A DNA stretch of 64,000 nucleotides. Origin: Sweltsa coloradensis (Eukaryota > Arthropoda > Insecta > Plecoptera > Chloroperlidae). Below are positions 1 through 9,066 of this stretch, one piece after another. The position numbers and the translations under genes are program-made. Under the pieces are notes generated by a model that ran no database searches, was not told the origin of the DNA, and saw nothing but the letters and a program-made list of their open reading frames with translations. Location: contig JAMZAV010001857.1 of assembly GCA_024449915.1 (NCBI GenBank), forward strand, positions 1 through 64,000, given 5' to 3'. The stretch's first letter is position 1. Each line of letters starts with the position of its first letter.

Positions 1-100
1 TTTTTTCTTTTTTTTTTTTTTTTTCTTTCCTTTTTTCCTTTTTTTTTCTTTTTTTTCTTTTTCTTTTTCTTTTCTTTTTTTTTTTTTTTCCCACCCCACC
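1..100. repeat. T-rich pyrimidine tract
   Basis: Almost pure T with scattered C, ending in a C-rich stretch near 90-103. It is low-complexity DNA and could be the decayed tail of a retroelement cut by the window edge. Confidence 0.8.
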
Positions 101-340
101 CCCTTTTTTATATATTCGATTCATTCATAAATTGCATTTAATATCCTTTTTATTTGTTATCAAATTTGTTGAATATTTAATGCATTGTTGTAATATTACT
201 ATTTCAAATATTTACTTAAATGTAGTTCATTGTTGTGTCTGCATCTATGTAATTAGATTTATTTAGTTGTCCTCCTTTGTAAATCAGTTTTTATAACTGA
301 ATAGGATAGACGTTAAATAAATAAATAAATAAAAAATAAA
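101..340 (+). repeat. AT-rich DNA ending in a LINE-like 3' tail
   Basis: Non-coding AT-rich sequence. From about 265 it reads CTCCTTTGTAAATCAG, then TATAACTGAATAGGATAGAC, then repeated AAAT, which is a typical LINE or SINE 3' end. A relative without the AAAT tail lies on the minus strand at 29011-29060, just upstream of a SINE-A head, and a weaker one at 13672-13716. No encoded protein is visible, so the parent element is not identified. Confidence 0.45.
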
Positions 341-567
341 ATCGGCCTTGTTGATTCTGGCGTTGCTCCGCTGGTGTTCGCACTGTCCATACCACTGATT
401 GCTATATTTCCCATTAAAAATATCGATCTTTGGTTGGTTATCGCTCACTCGTCGATTGCGTCGGGGCCTACAGGGTTGGCTTGGTCGCTTTGATTTAAAG
501 TCCCCCACTGAAAATCAGTTATATAACTGAGTGGGTAGACTCTAAATACATTTTTTTTTTTTTTTTT
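341..567 (+). repeat. SINE-A, 3' half
   Basis: This matches the 3' half of full-length SINE-A copies at 28603-29009, 56220-56662 and the split copy at 59672-61499: GGCCTTGTTGATTCTGGCGT, the TTGGTTGGTTATCGCTCACT block, then CACTGAAAATCAG, GAGTGGGTAGACTC and a T-rich tail. The tRNA-like head is missing, so this is a 5'-truncated copy. Confidence 0.85.
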
Positions 568-935
568 TACATACGCCGAGAAAAATAGCTCGGGTGTTTG
601 TCTTTTTTTCTGTGTTCGCTCTCAATCGGGTAAATGGTATATGCGATCTTGATTAAATTTTCAGGGAACCTTCAAAATATCTGAACTTAGATCCGAGAAG
701 TGTTTTGGTACAATCAAAGAAATATTTCTCATTACCATCGTACTTTTATGATTTTTCCTATTTTGAATGCAATATTTTCGTGATATTTGACCCGTGACCC
801 GGCAAACGGCTCCTCTGATCGTGATGAAACTAGCTATATGGGAATCTTCAAAATCACTGAACTTAGATATGCTATGAGTTTGGGGACTATTGAAGAAATA
901 TTTTTCAAACAAAAAAAATCACTTTTAGGGCAACG
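565..935 (+). repeat. Rep-1 copy, diverged
   Basis: A dispersed repeat also at 2579-3480 (minus, split), 23526-24035, 36610-37220 and 42372-42680 (minus). It has two related halves of about 170 bp, each running from a GATCTTGATGAAA-like block through TCTGAACTTAG and GAAGAAATATTTCTCAT to a T-rich end. It opens with AGCTCGGGTGT and a T tract. No TIR or coding capacity is seen; short open frames on both strands here are shadows. Confidence 0.8.
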
Positions 936-1194
936 ATTGGTCAATATAACCTCGCCGCTCCGCACCTTTTCACGGCTGGCACAACGAGGCACGTGTCGGT
1001 TCTCGGTCTCTTTCAGACTCGCAGTCGGTCGCCTCGCATTGTTGAAGGCAGACATGGTTCACTCTTGTCTCAACAATGACGACACAAAACAGTAATCATC
1101 GGACAAAAATAATCAACCATAAAAGCTCATCCATCAAAGCGACTGGAAAAAAAACACTTTAGTACCTCACGGTTTATCTCGGACTATTCCTATA
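936..1194. other. Unassigned; small Rep-3-like piece at the end
   Basis: GC is higher around 950-1050. Near 1125-1165, CTCATCCATCAAAGCGACTGG followed by an A tract and CACTTTAG resembles the end of the TIR element at 36303-37412. Nothing else is recognised. Confidence 0.3.
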
Positions 1195-1960
1195 ACGCTG
1201 TCATAGCTTTATTCATTTCTTCTCCCATCTTTTTTGGGTCATTGCCTGTATACCACATTATCTGCAATACGTGTTGTGCTAAATCATTGATGTAGATTAC
1301 AAAGTATGTTGGACTAAGGACCCCTCCTTACTGTAGGCCTAATCCGATTCTTGTCTGCCTGTAGTTGGATCTTTTAAATTCGTATACATGTAACTCGCAT
1401 CATTCTCACACCCATGAAAACTCTGGTCCACCGTCTGATATTGTTTGGTACTCCATTTTTTGCAAGTCTATTTATGTCCACTAGGTCAAAAGCTGACTTA
1501 TAGTACAAGGGTTTTGTGCATCTTATTAAAACCTTTAAAGTATGCAATGTGGTCCACAGTGCTTCTGTTTGATCGGAATCCAGCTTGGTGTGGCGACAGT
1601 AAGTCATTCTCTTCAAGGAAGGATTTCAATCTCGAGTTTACCGAGTACTTGTAAGTGCTATCGGTCTATAACTTTCCATCTTTCCCTTTCTCCAGGATTG
1701 GGATTACTTCTGCTATTTCCATGTGTCTTGGATATATTTCCTTTCCATGACAAATTGATCAGATGTCGTATTGCTTCTTTTCCTTCCTATCAAGGTTTTT
1801 CAAAAATTCTATATTGATTAAATCCACTCCAGGCAATTTCTTGTTCTTTAGCCTTTTTAAAGCTCCTTCCAGCTCAACCGTCAAGAATGGAGCATTATGC
1901 GGGTTTTTGCTGCCATCTTCATAATGTAGCCTATTTTATCTATTTTTACTCTTCCCATTC
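1195..1960 (-). pseudogene. LINE reverse transcriptase remnant
   Basis: Minus-strand translation in three frames gives the ordered motifs of a non-LTR reverse transcriptase. The longest open piece is 1374-1616. In order these are a KLPGVDLINIEFLKNL block, EVIPILEKGKDGKSYRPIAL, HQAGFRSNRSTVDHIAYF, AFDLVDINRL and VLSPTYFVIYINDLAQ. The place of the catalytic YADD box holds a degraded WYTGND. Frameshifts and stops separate the blocks, so it is a dead copy. Motif spacing and wording differ from the LINE at 37735-42371, so it belongs to another lineage. The clade cannot be set without alignment. Confidence 0.75.
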
Positions 1961-2401
1961 TTCTTGTGTTACTTTGATGGGCAAAAAACTCCCCTAGTGC
2001 TCTGCCTAAATACTGTTATGAATAATATTAGATGCTTTTAAAGGAAGAAGATTATTGATTAATGATTAGGGCCTACTGATCAATTATCAACAGATTGGTT
2101 ATCAGCAGTGATCCTAGAAACGAGCCTGGTCAGAGCTGCGATAGAAGTAGTGAACATATTCTTATGAACATTAACTCTTGCGACATTCACCAGGCAAGAC
2201 AGGAACGACAATGTCTTGTCCTGTATTCCTGTACTTGGAACAAACTTATTTTCTCCTCTTTCGTTGAGCTGATCAAATATACAATTTGACGTTGTGTTAG
2301 TGCTGCTTTGAGATGTAGGGCCTGTATGAATACACTATTCCAGTTCACAAGTCCAAATTTGGCAGAACCAGGTAGCAAGTATCTACTCAAAATTATGTTT
2401 G
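1961..2401. other. Unassigned
   Basis: No repeat match or coding signal is recognised. Small open frames on both strands overlap each other and show no family motif. Confidence 0.3.
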
Positions 2402-2578
2402 ATGTTCGTTGCTATTATTGCAATATTGCTATTTGAGACAGTGAGCGGCAATAGATAAGGGTGAAGGACAATTACAAAAACCTGTGCATTATGCCGTGCG
2501 GGATTTGAACCCGCGTCCCGCCATGTGTGTTTCGGACCTGCAACTTAATTGCATGAGCCACTGCGGATTTGTTTGATA
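2402..2578 (-). repeat. SINE-B (tRNA-derived), full copy
   Basis: On the minus strand this starts with a tRNA-like head, CCGCAGTGGCTCATGCAATT for box A and GCGGGTTCAAATCCCGC for box B, followed by a short body and the tail domain containing CTTATCTATTGCCGCTCACT. The best sister copy is at 4983-5165 on the plus strand. It is too degenerate in stem pairing to be a working tRNA gene. Confidence 0.75.
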
Positions 2579-3480
2579 AACGTTGTAGCCCCACCCGTTT
2601 GTTTAGAATCGGCCCAAATGTCACGAAAATATCGCACTAAAAATCGGAAAAAATCGTAAAAGTACGATATTCATGACAAATATTTCTTCGATTGTACAGT
2701 CAGGGTCATATATAAATCAAGAGGTCTGAAAGATACCTCTTTCACCGACATCTCGTGGTCAACTCTTGGTGTCATTATTTATATCGCCCTGTGAACTGCA
2801 TTGTCGACATAAATAAGAAACATGGCTGATAATGTCAAAGGAAAATTCTCTATTCACCAGAGAAACTATCAAGCCTAGAAGAAATATAACATGGAACGTA
2901 AAGAGAGCATTATATCTCGATACCTTGGCCTAGGCATAGCATTAAGACTATTCCTTAGTTCTTATATTTGCCTTAGTTTCTAGTTAATTTCGAATAATTC
3001 TATCTTAGCTGTCAAGTCTTATTTGCAAACCACCAAAGTTTGTTTTATGCTTTTGTTTTGAGAAAATTGTATTTTTCTTCTGACTGCCTTCTAGATATTG
3101 ACTATTTTGTTGACCAAGAGTCTTTCAAAGCCTCCTAAATAATATTAATAACATCAAATAGTCTAGGGAACTTCCATCGATCGATAATGCAGTTCACAGG
3201 GCAATATAAATAATGGCACCAAGAGTTGACCACGAGATGTCGGTGAAAGAGGTATCTTTCAGACCTCTTGATTTATATATGACCCTGACTGTACCCAAAA
3301 ACGTAGCAAGTCTAAGTTCAGAGATTTCGAAGGTCCCCTCCAATTTTAATCATTATTGCATATGCCGTTTGCCCGGTAGAGTGCAAACAAACAAACAAAC
3401 AGACAAAAAAAAACACCCGAGCTAAATTTTTTGGGGGGGTCAGTGAAGTTGAAGTCTTCGCTTCGCTCATCGTGAGCCTT
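2579..3480 (-). repeat. Rep-1 copy split by a MITE
   Basis: Rep-1 in minus orientation occupies 2579-2696 and 3292-3480. The two parts rejoin exactly once 2697-3291 and one TA are removed, giving the uninterrupted arrangement seen at 36830 and 23700 (TTCGATTGTACCCAAAAACG). The far end carries CACCCGAGCTAAATTTTTTG and the GTCTTCGCTTCGCTCATC terminal block. Confidence 0.85.
2697..3291. mobile_element. Long-TIR MITE, Tc1/mariner type
   Basis: A 595-bp element bounded by TA on both sides, inserted in Rep-1. Its inverted arms are about 106 bp (2697-2802 and 3185-3291) and nearly identical, starting CAGTCAGGGTCATATATAAA. The interior is AT-rich and non-coding. The TA target duplication and CAGT start fit the Tc1/mariner superfamily. 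A related single end lies around 5940-6005. Confidence 0.85.
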
Positions 3481-4420
3481 TAATACAATTTTCTAGTCTA
3501 TAAAAGTGCAAAATGAACTTTTAATAATGCCGAGTTATATGCCCGGCCTATAGGCTTACAATCTCGGGGGTTATGCACGGGAAAACGTTTTTTTTTTTTA
3601 ATGTTATGTTTGTTATTAATTAGTGGTGACATTCTACTGTATATTTACTGTATAAATTACATGAATATATTTTCTTGCATACATTGCCCTTCTAGGCGCC
3701 GAAGAGCCAAACCTATACTTGCAAATCCTACGGTGGTTTCGCGCACGGAGGTTTTGCGGGAAAGTTAATTTGGGTAGGTTTGTACGTTATCATTGAATGG
3801 CAGTGAAGTATGGTTAATTACTCATTTACCTATTAGAATCAGAGACTTTTGGTTAATTAATATTATTAGCCTCTGCCTTCCTTAAATCCATAATAGTATT
3901 CTGTCATGGTAGGATCATGGATTTGTGCATCAACCAAGCAAGTCCACTACTTCTACGAGCCGCTTACATGGCGGGTGACATCACGACCAATCAGAGCGCG
4001 TTATCGGTTGCCACGGCGGCATTTGAAAATTACGCATTTTCAAACAGTTCTCTTATAGAATACATTTTTTTTAAACGTTCAAACCAATTTTTTTGTGTTT
4101 AGAATTAAAAAAGCATCAGGAAACACTTATTAATTAGCATTTTTGAACTTTTTGCATATACACTATTCAATATAGATCAATGATAAATTAACATTAACTA
4201 TAAATATGTTACGTTAATATGGATCGATAAAACTAAGTAACAATGTTAATATGTAAATTAATTCAATTCACTTTTAACAAGGAAAGCAGTCAAAACCAAC
4301 TAAAAATTAAATCAAGCAAATTTGCCATCTATTAATTTCTTAATTGGATATTGTTTTTTAATCTCCCCCCCCCCTTGTTCCCCGTTCATCCCTTATAAAA
4401 ACAACATAATGGGACTGTTT
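3481..4420. other. Unassigned AT-rich DNA with a CCAAT cluster
   Basis: Mostly simple AT-rich sequence. Around 3965-4020 a GC-richer island has GGTGACATCACGACCAATCA and GTTGCCACGGCGGC, which look like CRE-like, CCAAT and RFX-half-site motifs. No adjoining coding exon is visible, so a promoter is only a possibility. Confidence 0.3.
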
Positions 4421-4528
4421 GATAAGATTCCAAGGAGGACAGCCCAACACGATGCGAGTTAGTTAGGCCTAAGGAAGAGGCTACAGGTGGCCCTGTCAAG
4501 GTTAACCAACACAACCGATACTAATTTT

Positions 4529-4836
4529 TAGAGGTGTGCAAGTACTCAAAAATTTAAATTTAAACTAACATATGAAGTGTTCAAACTCGATTCAAAACCT
4601 TTTGAATTCCGAACTACTTGCAGTGTGCAGTGTGTTCAGGGTGTTACGTCAATTGGAAAGTTCCAACACCTGCATCTCGAATTAAATTTGAATTGTCAAT
4701 AAGCATCAATTTATTGAACCAAGCGCAGATAGTTTAAACAATAATAATATTCTTCTATTATTCGAACTCGAAATATTCAAATGTTTGAACACTATCACTT
4801 CGATTCAAAGAAAAATCTGTTGTCCGCACACCTCTA
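4529..4836. mobile_element. Short hAT-type MITE (TAGAGGTGTGC ends)
   Basis: A 308-bp element with TIR TAGAGGTGTGC at both ends and an 8-bp flanking repeat, CTAATTTT on the left and CTAATTTC on the right, with one mismatch. The interior repeats TTCGAAC/GTTCAAA-like words and does not code. An 8-bp duplication plus TAGRG ends fits hAT. Possible relatives begin at 54226 and 63801. Confidence 0.75.
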
Positions 4837-4982
4837 CTAATTTCCTTGCTACGGGTCATTCAGGTTCACTTTCCAACCGACGGTAATGTTGCCGCGGAAC
4901 CTAGCACCAACCACCAAAGCAAAGAGAGCTATCGTAAAGATCAACAACACCTTCTGTAGCTACCCCTGATGGAGAAACTAAA

Positions 4983-5165
4983 CCGTCCGCAGTGGCTCAT
5001 ATGATTTAGACCCACGCCCAACACGTATTACACTAGGAGGACCTGGGTTCGAGTCCCGCATGACATAATTGTTGTTCACCCCTTCTATCACCACTCATCG
5101 TCTCTAGTAACAAGATGGCAATAATAGAGACGTTGAGCAACAAAATCTGCTTTATGTTATTTTGT
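4983..5165 (+). repeat. SINE-B (tRNA-derived), best plus copy
   Basis: The head runs CCGCAGTGGCTCATATGATT through box B GGGTTCGAGTCCC to about 5060. The body then contains the tail domain CTATCACCACTCATCGTCTC and ends near GACGTTGAGCAACAAAATCTGC. The same tail domain closes the 5S-derived SINE at 17478-17853. Confidence 0.8.
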
Positions 5166-5468
5166 TTGAGGAGAATGGCAGATTGGTTTGGCATAATCTG
5201 CCTTGTGTTCTGGTATTATAGACTTTGTAGGCCTATGTGTGTAACTAATGTTGAAATCCTAAAACTCACTAGGAATGTCGAATGTTCGTAACGGCATCAT
5301 AGACTATTGTAGAAATCGTAATTGCCGGTGGGAAATGAATAATTTACAGGGAAGCTATAGGTGGGTCAAATTCATGAAAAATGTAAATTTAAAAACTCAA
5401 AGGGCATCTACAAAATTCACAATTTCTTGCAATTTGATCAAAAACTAAATTTAGATTATTGCTGCTAA

Positions 5469-5660
5469 TCAATATTTATGCCAATGACGAAGATTGATAA
5501 GATAATTAGCACGAAGATCAGGACGTAACTGGGAGAAGAGTCTAACTAAAGCTGGGAAGAGGAAGGTCGCGGTGGTTAAGAGGATTCCGGTGCAGGAGAC
5601 CAAGGAGACGGACTTACGATCGGCTTCAGAAGTAAATCCAGGGTAATCTTTTACCGACAC
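5469..5660 (-). CDS. 63-codon open frame, unknown
   Basis: The frame is MSVKDYPGFTSEADR followed by a hydrophobic stretch of about 20 residues (VSLVSCTGILLTTATFLFPA) and a basic C-terminus. It could be a membrane-anchored fragment, but I recognise no family. It lies beside Rep-4, and the sequence TTTTACCGACACT just upstream recurs in another Rep-4 copy near 11716. It may therefore be part of an element rather than a host gene. A chance frame is equally possible. Confidence 0.2.
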   Translation of the reverse strand: MSVKDYPGFTSEADRKSVSLVSCTGILLTTATFLFPALVRLFSQLRPDLRANYLINLRHWHKY

Positions 5661-5690
5661 TCACTCGGCAAAGCTTGGATTTGTTCTAAA

Positions 5691-6160
5691 ACGCACAGCA
5701 CTGAATACACAAAGATAGCACCCAGCAAATGTGCAAGGATTTGACGGCTTACCCTTTTTATGTCACTAGAAAAACTGGCCCAAATTGATTTCTATACTTG
5801 GAATAAGCCTGCACTAGGTTATGCAGTAATGAATCCATTATTTAAGTGTTTAAAAGTCCCAATAGGCCAAATGCCATGTAAAATAGGGCCGCCATGTTTC
5901 CTCACGGCAGCTCTGTAAATATAGCAACGCCAGAACGAACCGAGGTCGATAACGGTAGATATCTTCCAGACCCCTTGATTTACATATGATAACGGGTGTA
6001 CATAGAGAAATAACCGGGGAGAGTGGAAACACAATGTTAAATTGCGGATGGAGTACTTAATGTCGCCACTAATCAGTCAACTATCAAGTAACGCCTAGCG
6101 CAACCTAGCGGTAAAAGTAAAACTACCTAGGTGTTCCGGTGGTGGGGGTAGCTATACCCA
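5691..6160. other. Unassigned; one MITE-like end
   Basis: At 5940-6005 the sequence ATATCTTCCAGACCCCTTGA, TTTACATATGATAACGG resembles the TIR arm at 3241-3291 (GTATCTTTCAGACCTCTTGA). No partner arm is visible. The rest is not recognised. Confidence 0.35.
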
Positions 6161-6957
6161 TATGTGTTGGGTGGGGAAAGATTTGATAGGCAGCTAGGAG
6201 CCAACAGCTTACCTTGAAAGAGATTGGCGGCTGTGTAGAGTTGAAGGTCACATAAATATATTGGCCTACACAAATAAGAGAAAGTGGTATCTAACTCCGA
6301 TGGGTGAACAAGGCTGTTCAAGCCGAAATGTTTTGTTGTAATGTTATCAGGGCCGTCTTTAGGTAGTGAGCCGCCCCTAGGCAATAAAATTTTGCCGCCC
6401 CCCCCCCCCCCCCCAACTCACAACTTAACAATAAAGTAAAGGTAATGGTTTTCATTTTAATTTTCCTTAGAGATCTATCTGGACAAGTAGCACCTTCTCT
6501 GCAACAAAGTTGTCTGTCTCAGGAGCTGCAGCAGCTAGCACCACAGTAAAACACGCAAAATTCTTACTTTTCGAACCCATAGTAAAACTAGTACGGGATC
6601 GGGATATAGATTAATGCTATAGCTGTGCGAAGGACTGATATCGCCGAAGGCGAAATTTTTGCAAATTTTCAACTTTTAAAAGCTCCAAAACACGTTTTAA
6701 AATCTAAAATTACATTGAGATATAATAAAAAAAAAATAATAAAATAAATAGAACAAACATTGTTGAATTTGTTTCGTTCTAGTTGCGCCCCCCAAGAGCT
6801 GCCGCCCCTAGGCCCGTGCCTAGTGGGCCTAGTGGGAAAGATGCCCCTGAATGTTATTTGTGTATATATCGTGACCTTCAACTCTACACAGTCGCTAAAC
6901 TCTTTCAAGGTAAACTGTTGGCTCCTAGCCGCCTATCAATCTTTCCCACTCAACACT
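6161..6957. mobile_element. Foldback element, loop holds a hAT insertion
   Basis: Two inverted arms of about 95 bp, 6161-6262 and 6862-6957, share GTGTAGAGTTGAAGGTCAC and TAGGAGCCAACAG with few mismatches. The original loop of about 90 bp is interrupted by the hAT element at 6348-6849. No coding region is present. Confidence 0.8.
6348..6849. mobile_element. hAT-type non-autonomous element
   Basis: A 502-bp insertion flanked by a perfect 8-bp duplication AATGTTAT (6340-6347 and 6850-6857). Ends are CAGGGCCGTCTTT and the complement of CAGGGGCATCTTT. A C homopolymer lies near 6398-6414, and GCCGCCCCTAGGC occurs near both ends. The interior has no transposase. TSD length and CAGGG ends place it in hAT. 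Confidence 0.85.
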
Positions 6958-7805
6958 AAACCAGCCTCTCAACCCAAGCTTTTTAATTTATGGTTGTTCA
7001 TTTAATTGAAAGAAATGAAGAGAGTAATCTGCACACACACCTTATTATTTTTTCAACGACTTTTCATAAATGTTCCATCATTATCCGATATTGTGAACAC
7101 CACCACTAGGGCCTAGGCCTGTTTGCTGGAGCCAGTTTATCAGTAAACATGTTCTATTCTGAAATACTGAGTATTTGCAAATGCGCTAGGCACTGCTAGT
7201 GGTTTAGTAAACCCCAAAACAACTTAAAGCTTTGATTTGACAAGTTGTTGGCACTAGAAAACCGAAAAACAACACAAGTGGGCGTAGTGCAACAGCTGAG
7301 GCTGGCCGTTGGAATTGGAAAAGGAAACGCCTATCACCGCCTTTGAAGGTGCTGCTCTCTTTGAGTCAATCAGTCAACTAATTGGCAAACAAGTTTCCGC
7401 TCGGCTATGCTTGTTACCGCCCCATGGACTAAAACTAGACTAAAACAAAAGGTGGGTAGAAAATAGATAAATAAAGTGGTGGTGTGAAGAGAGAGGACTC
7501 TGCAGGCACGAATAATGCAGATGTGAAATGCGCATGGGAAGATAGGAGAGAATGATACAGAACTCATTGTATATTTAGCACTCGATGGTGGCATTTCCTT
7601 ACGCTAGGTAGCATTTGCTTGACATAAAACTAATCATGGTTGCCTGGATTAAGGAAAAGAACACGGTTGTTTAAAATTTAGAGTATTAACGTTAATGTGT
7701 AGTTCAGAAAAATGAAACTTGACGAATTTTGACGGTTTCCCAAGTTTAAAATTATGCTTTTAGTTTTACTGTATGATTATATGGAAAAAATCAATTACAA
7801 AATCA
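6958..7805. other. Unassigned
   Basis: No repeat or protein family is recognised. The small minus frame at 7370-7594 is cysteine- and serine-rich but has no supporting motif. Confidence 0.3.
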
Positions 7806-7872
7806 TCGATCTCGGCCGGGTATCAAACCCAGGTCTTCCGAATGCCGGTCATGATGCACAGGGTGGTTGAAT
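7806..7872 (-). repeat. tRNA-like SINE head fragment
   Basis: The minus strand carries box B-like CCTGGGTTTGATACCCGGCC preceded by a degenerate box A region. Similar fragments lie at 12946-13006 and 54160-54216. Stem pairing is too poor for a tRNA gene. Confidence 0.5.
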
Positions 7873-8090
7873 AGATTGTAGGGTGACAGGAGTATTGATG
7901 GGCATATATGCGTACTTTTAAACAACACACCTAAACAATATTTGTATATTATATTTATTAGTGTACAGCCTAGGAAGATTGCTTATTGTGCAACAGCAAT
8001 CACGGTGAAAACGGTGGTCGGTCGCACACAACATAATACTTCATGCATCTACTGTTTATAGAGAAATAGTAAACATCATTTGGAGGGTAG

Positions 8091-8091
<1 letters not shown>

Positions 8092-8125
<34 letters not shown>
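8092..8125. repeat. (GT)n microsatellite
   Basis: About 17 uninterrupted GT units. Open frames across it are artefacts of the repeat. Confidence 0.95.
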
Positions 8126-8127
<2 letters not shown>

Positions 8128-8164
8128 AACTGCAGTTTTCTATGGTAGTTGATGTGAAGGTGAA

Positions 8165-8715
8165 ATAACCAATGCCTTGTTCGGGATTCAAACCCACGTC
8201 CACCTAAGCAGCTTTCGTTTACCTCGCCAGAGTAACCCGTCCGGTCAGTTATGTCACGTGATTTTACGTCACCAGGTTAGCATTTTCAACCCAAGTAAAC
8301 GAAAGCGACTCGGAGGTGGGTTTGTTTGCAAATGGATGCCGCGACAGCAAGAGTTAAACGTAAATATATAAACAACGTTATTAACGTTTACAATGTTAAT
8401 GTGGCAGCACAAGGCCTAGGCCTACTCAATAACAATGTTTTGCGCCAAAATATCCACGTATCACCCATAGCAACTTATAAACACCACCTATCGAATTCAC
8501 ATCGTTTCGTATTTTCCGCCATAACCTGAACTAACCCTGCTCCCGAGGCAGGTCACTTTTTTGGTGATCGGGTTATAAAACCGGGTTACTCTGGCATAGT
8601 TGCCGAACGAACCTGAGTAACCTGCTACTGACCGGGTTTACTTTCCGGACTAACAGGTTGCTCTGGCGAGGCAAACGAAAGCGGCTCTAGTGGCATATGC
8701 TTTGAACCTAGCCAC
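8165..8715 (-). repeat. tRNA-like repeat split by a MITE
   Basis: The fragments 8165-8206 and 8687-8715 rejoin to one tRNA-like unit on the minus strand (TAGGTTCAAAGCATATGCCA, then GTGGACGTGGGTTTGAATCC) when 8207-8686 and one CTA are removed. Confidence 0.6.
8207..8686. mobile_element. MITE with CTA target site
   Basis: A 480-bp element with TIRs of about 30 bp, AGCAGCTTTCGTTTACCTCG at the left and AGCCGCTTTCGTTTGCCTCG as the complement of the right end, flanked by CTA (8204-8206, 8687-8689). Subterminal GGGTTACT and GAGTAACC words recur. A 3-bp duplication would suit PIF/Harbinger-type elements; superfamily assignment is inference. Confidence 0.75.
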
Positions 8716-8977
8716 CACAGACGGCGGGGGAGCATTAGGAGGAGGGGGGGGGGAATAAAGCAGAGTGGACTTCTATGGTAGTTGATGTACGGCAAGTACA
8801 AAGTGGAGTGGAGGGAACTTGAGAAAGTGGGAGGATAAGTTTAGGATGTGACAGTAGCTAGTTAGGCCTGAGGAAGTCTTTGCTAGTTGAGGGGAAGAAT
8901 TATCTTAGGATTCCAACAGTTTACATTGCATTACACTAAAGGTCTTGTCGAGTTTCAAGCAATAAACTATGAAACTA
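8716..8977. other. Unassigned, G-rich then simple
   Basis: Contains a G run near 8741-8752 and a GAGGAAGTCTTTGCTAGTTG stretch loosely like Rep-4. No gene is seen. Confidence 0.3.
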
Positions 8978-9066
8978 TAAAACTTCTGACTTTGACGGGA
9001 ATCGAACCCTGGACCTTCTGCATTGGAAGCAGATACGCTAACCACAAGACCAACGAGCCACACAAA
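8978..9066 (-). repeat. SINE-A head alone
   Basis: The complement reads GTGTGGCTCGTTGGTCTTGT, GGTTAGCGTATCTGC, TTCCAATGCAGAAGGTCCAG and GGTTCGATTCCCGTC. This is the complete tRNA-like head of SINE-A without its body. The anticodon loop TTCCAAT reads CCA in register, but TTCCAA also resembles tRNA-Gly(TCC), so the parent tRNA is left open. Confidence 0.8.

Larger units (their letters stand above)
4421..5460. repeat. Rep-4 fragments flanking other insertions
   Basis: Pieces at about 4421-4528, 4837-4975 and 5230-5460 resemble Rep-4 copies at 11100-12480, 13840-14935 and 20330-20960. Shared blocks include CCAACACGATG with GAGTTAGTTA, ATTTCCTTGCTACGG with CTTTCCAACC, and CACTAGGAATGTCGAATGTT with GTAACGGCAT. 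A hAT element and a SINE-B interrupt it. Divergence is high. Confidence 0.5.

Noticed and set aside
1374..1616. Separate 80-codon host gene
   Set aside because: Its text is part of the frameshifted LINE reverse transcriptase read across frames.
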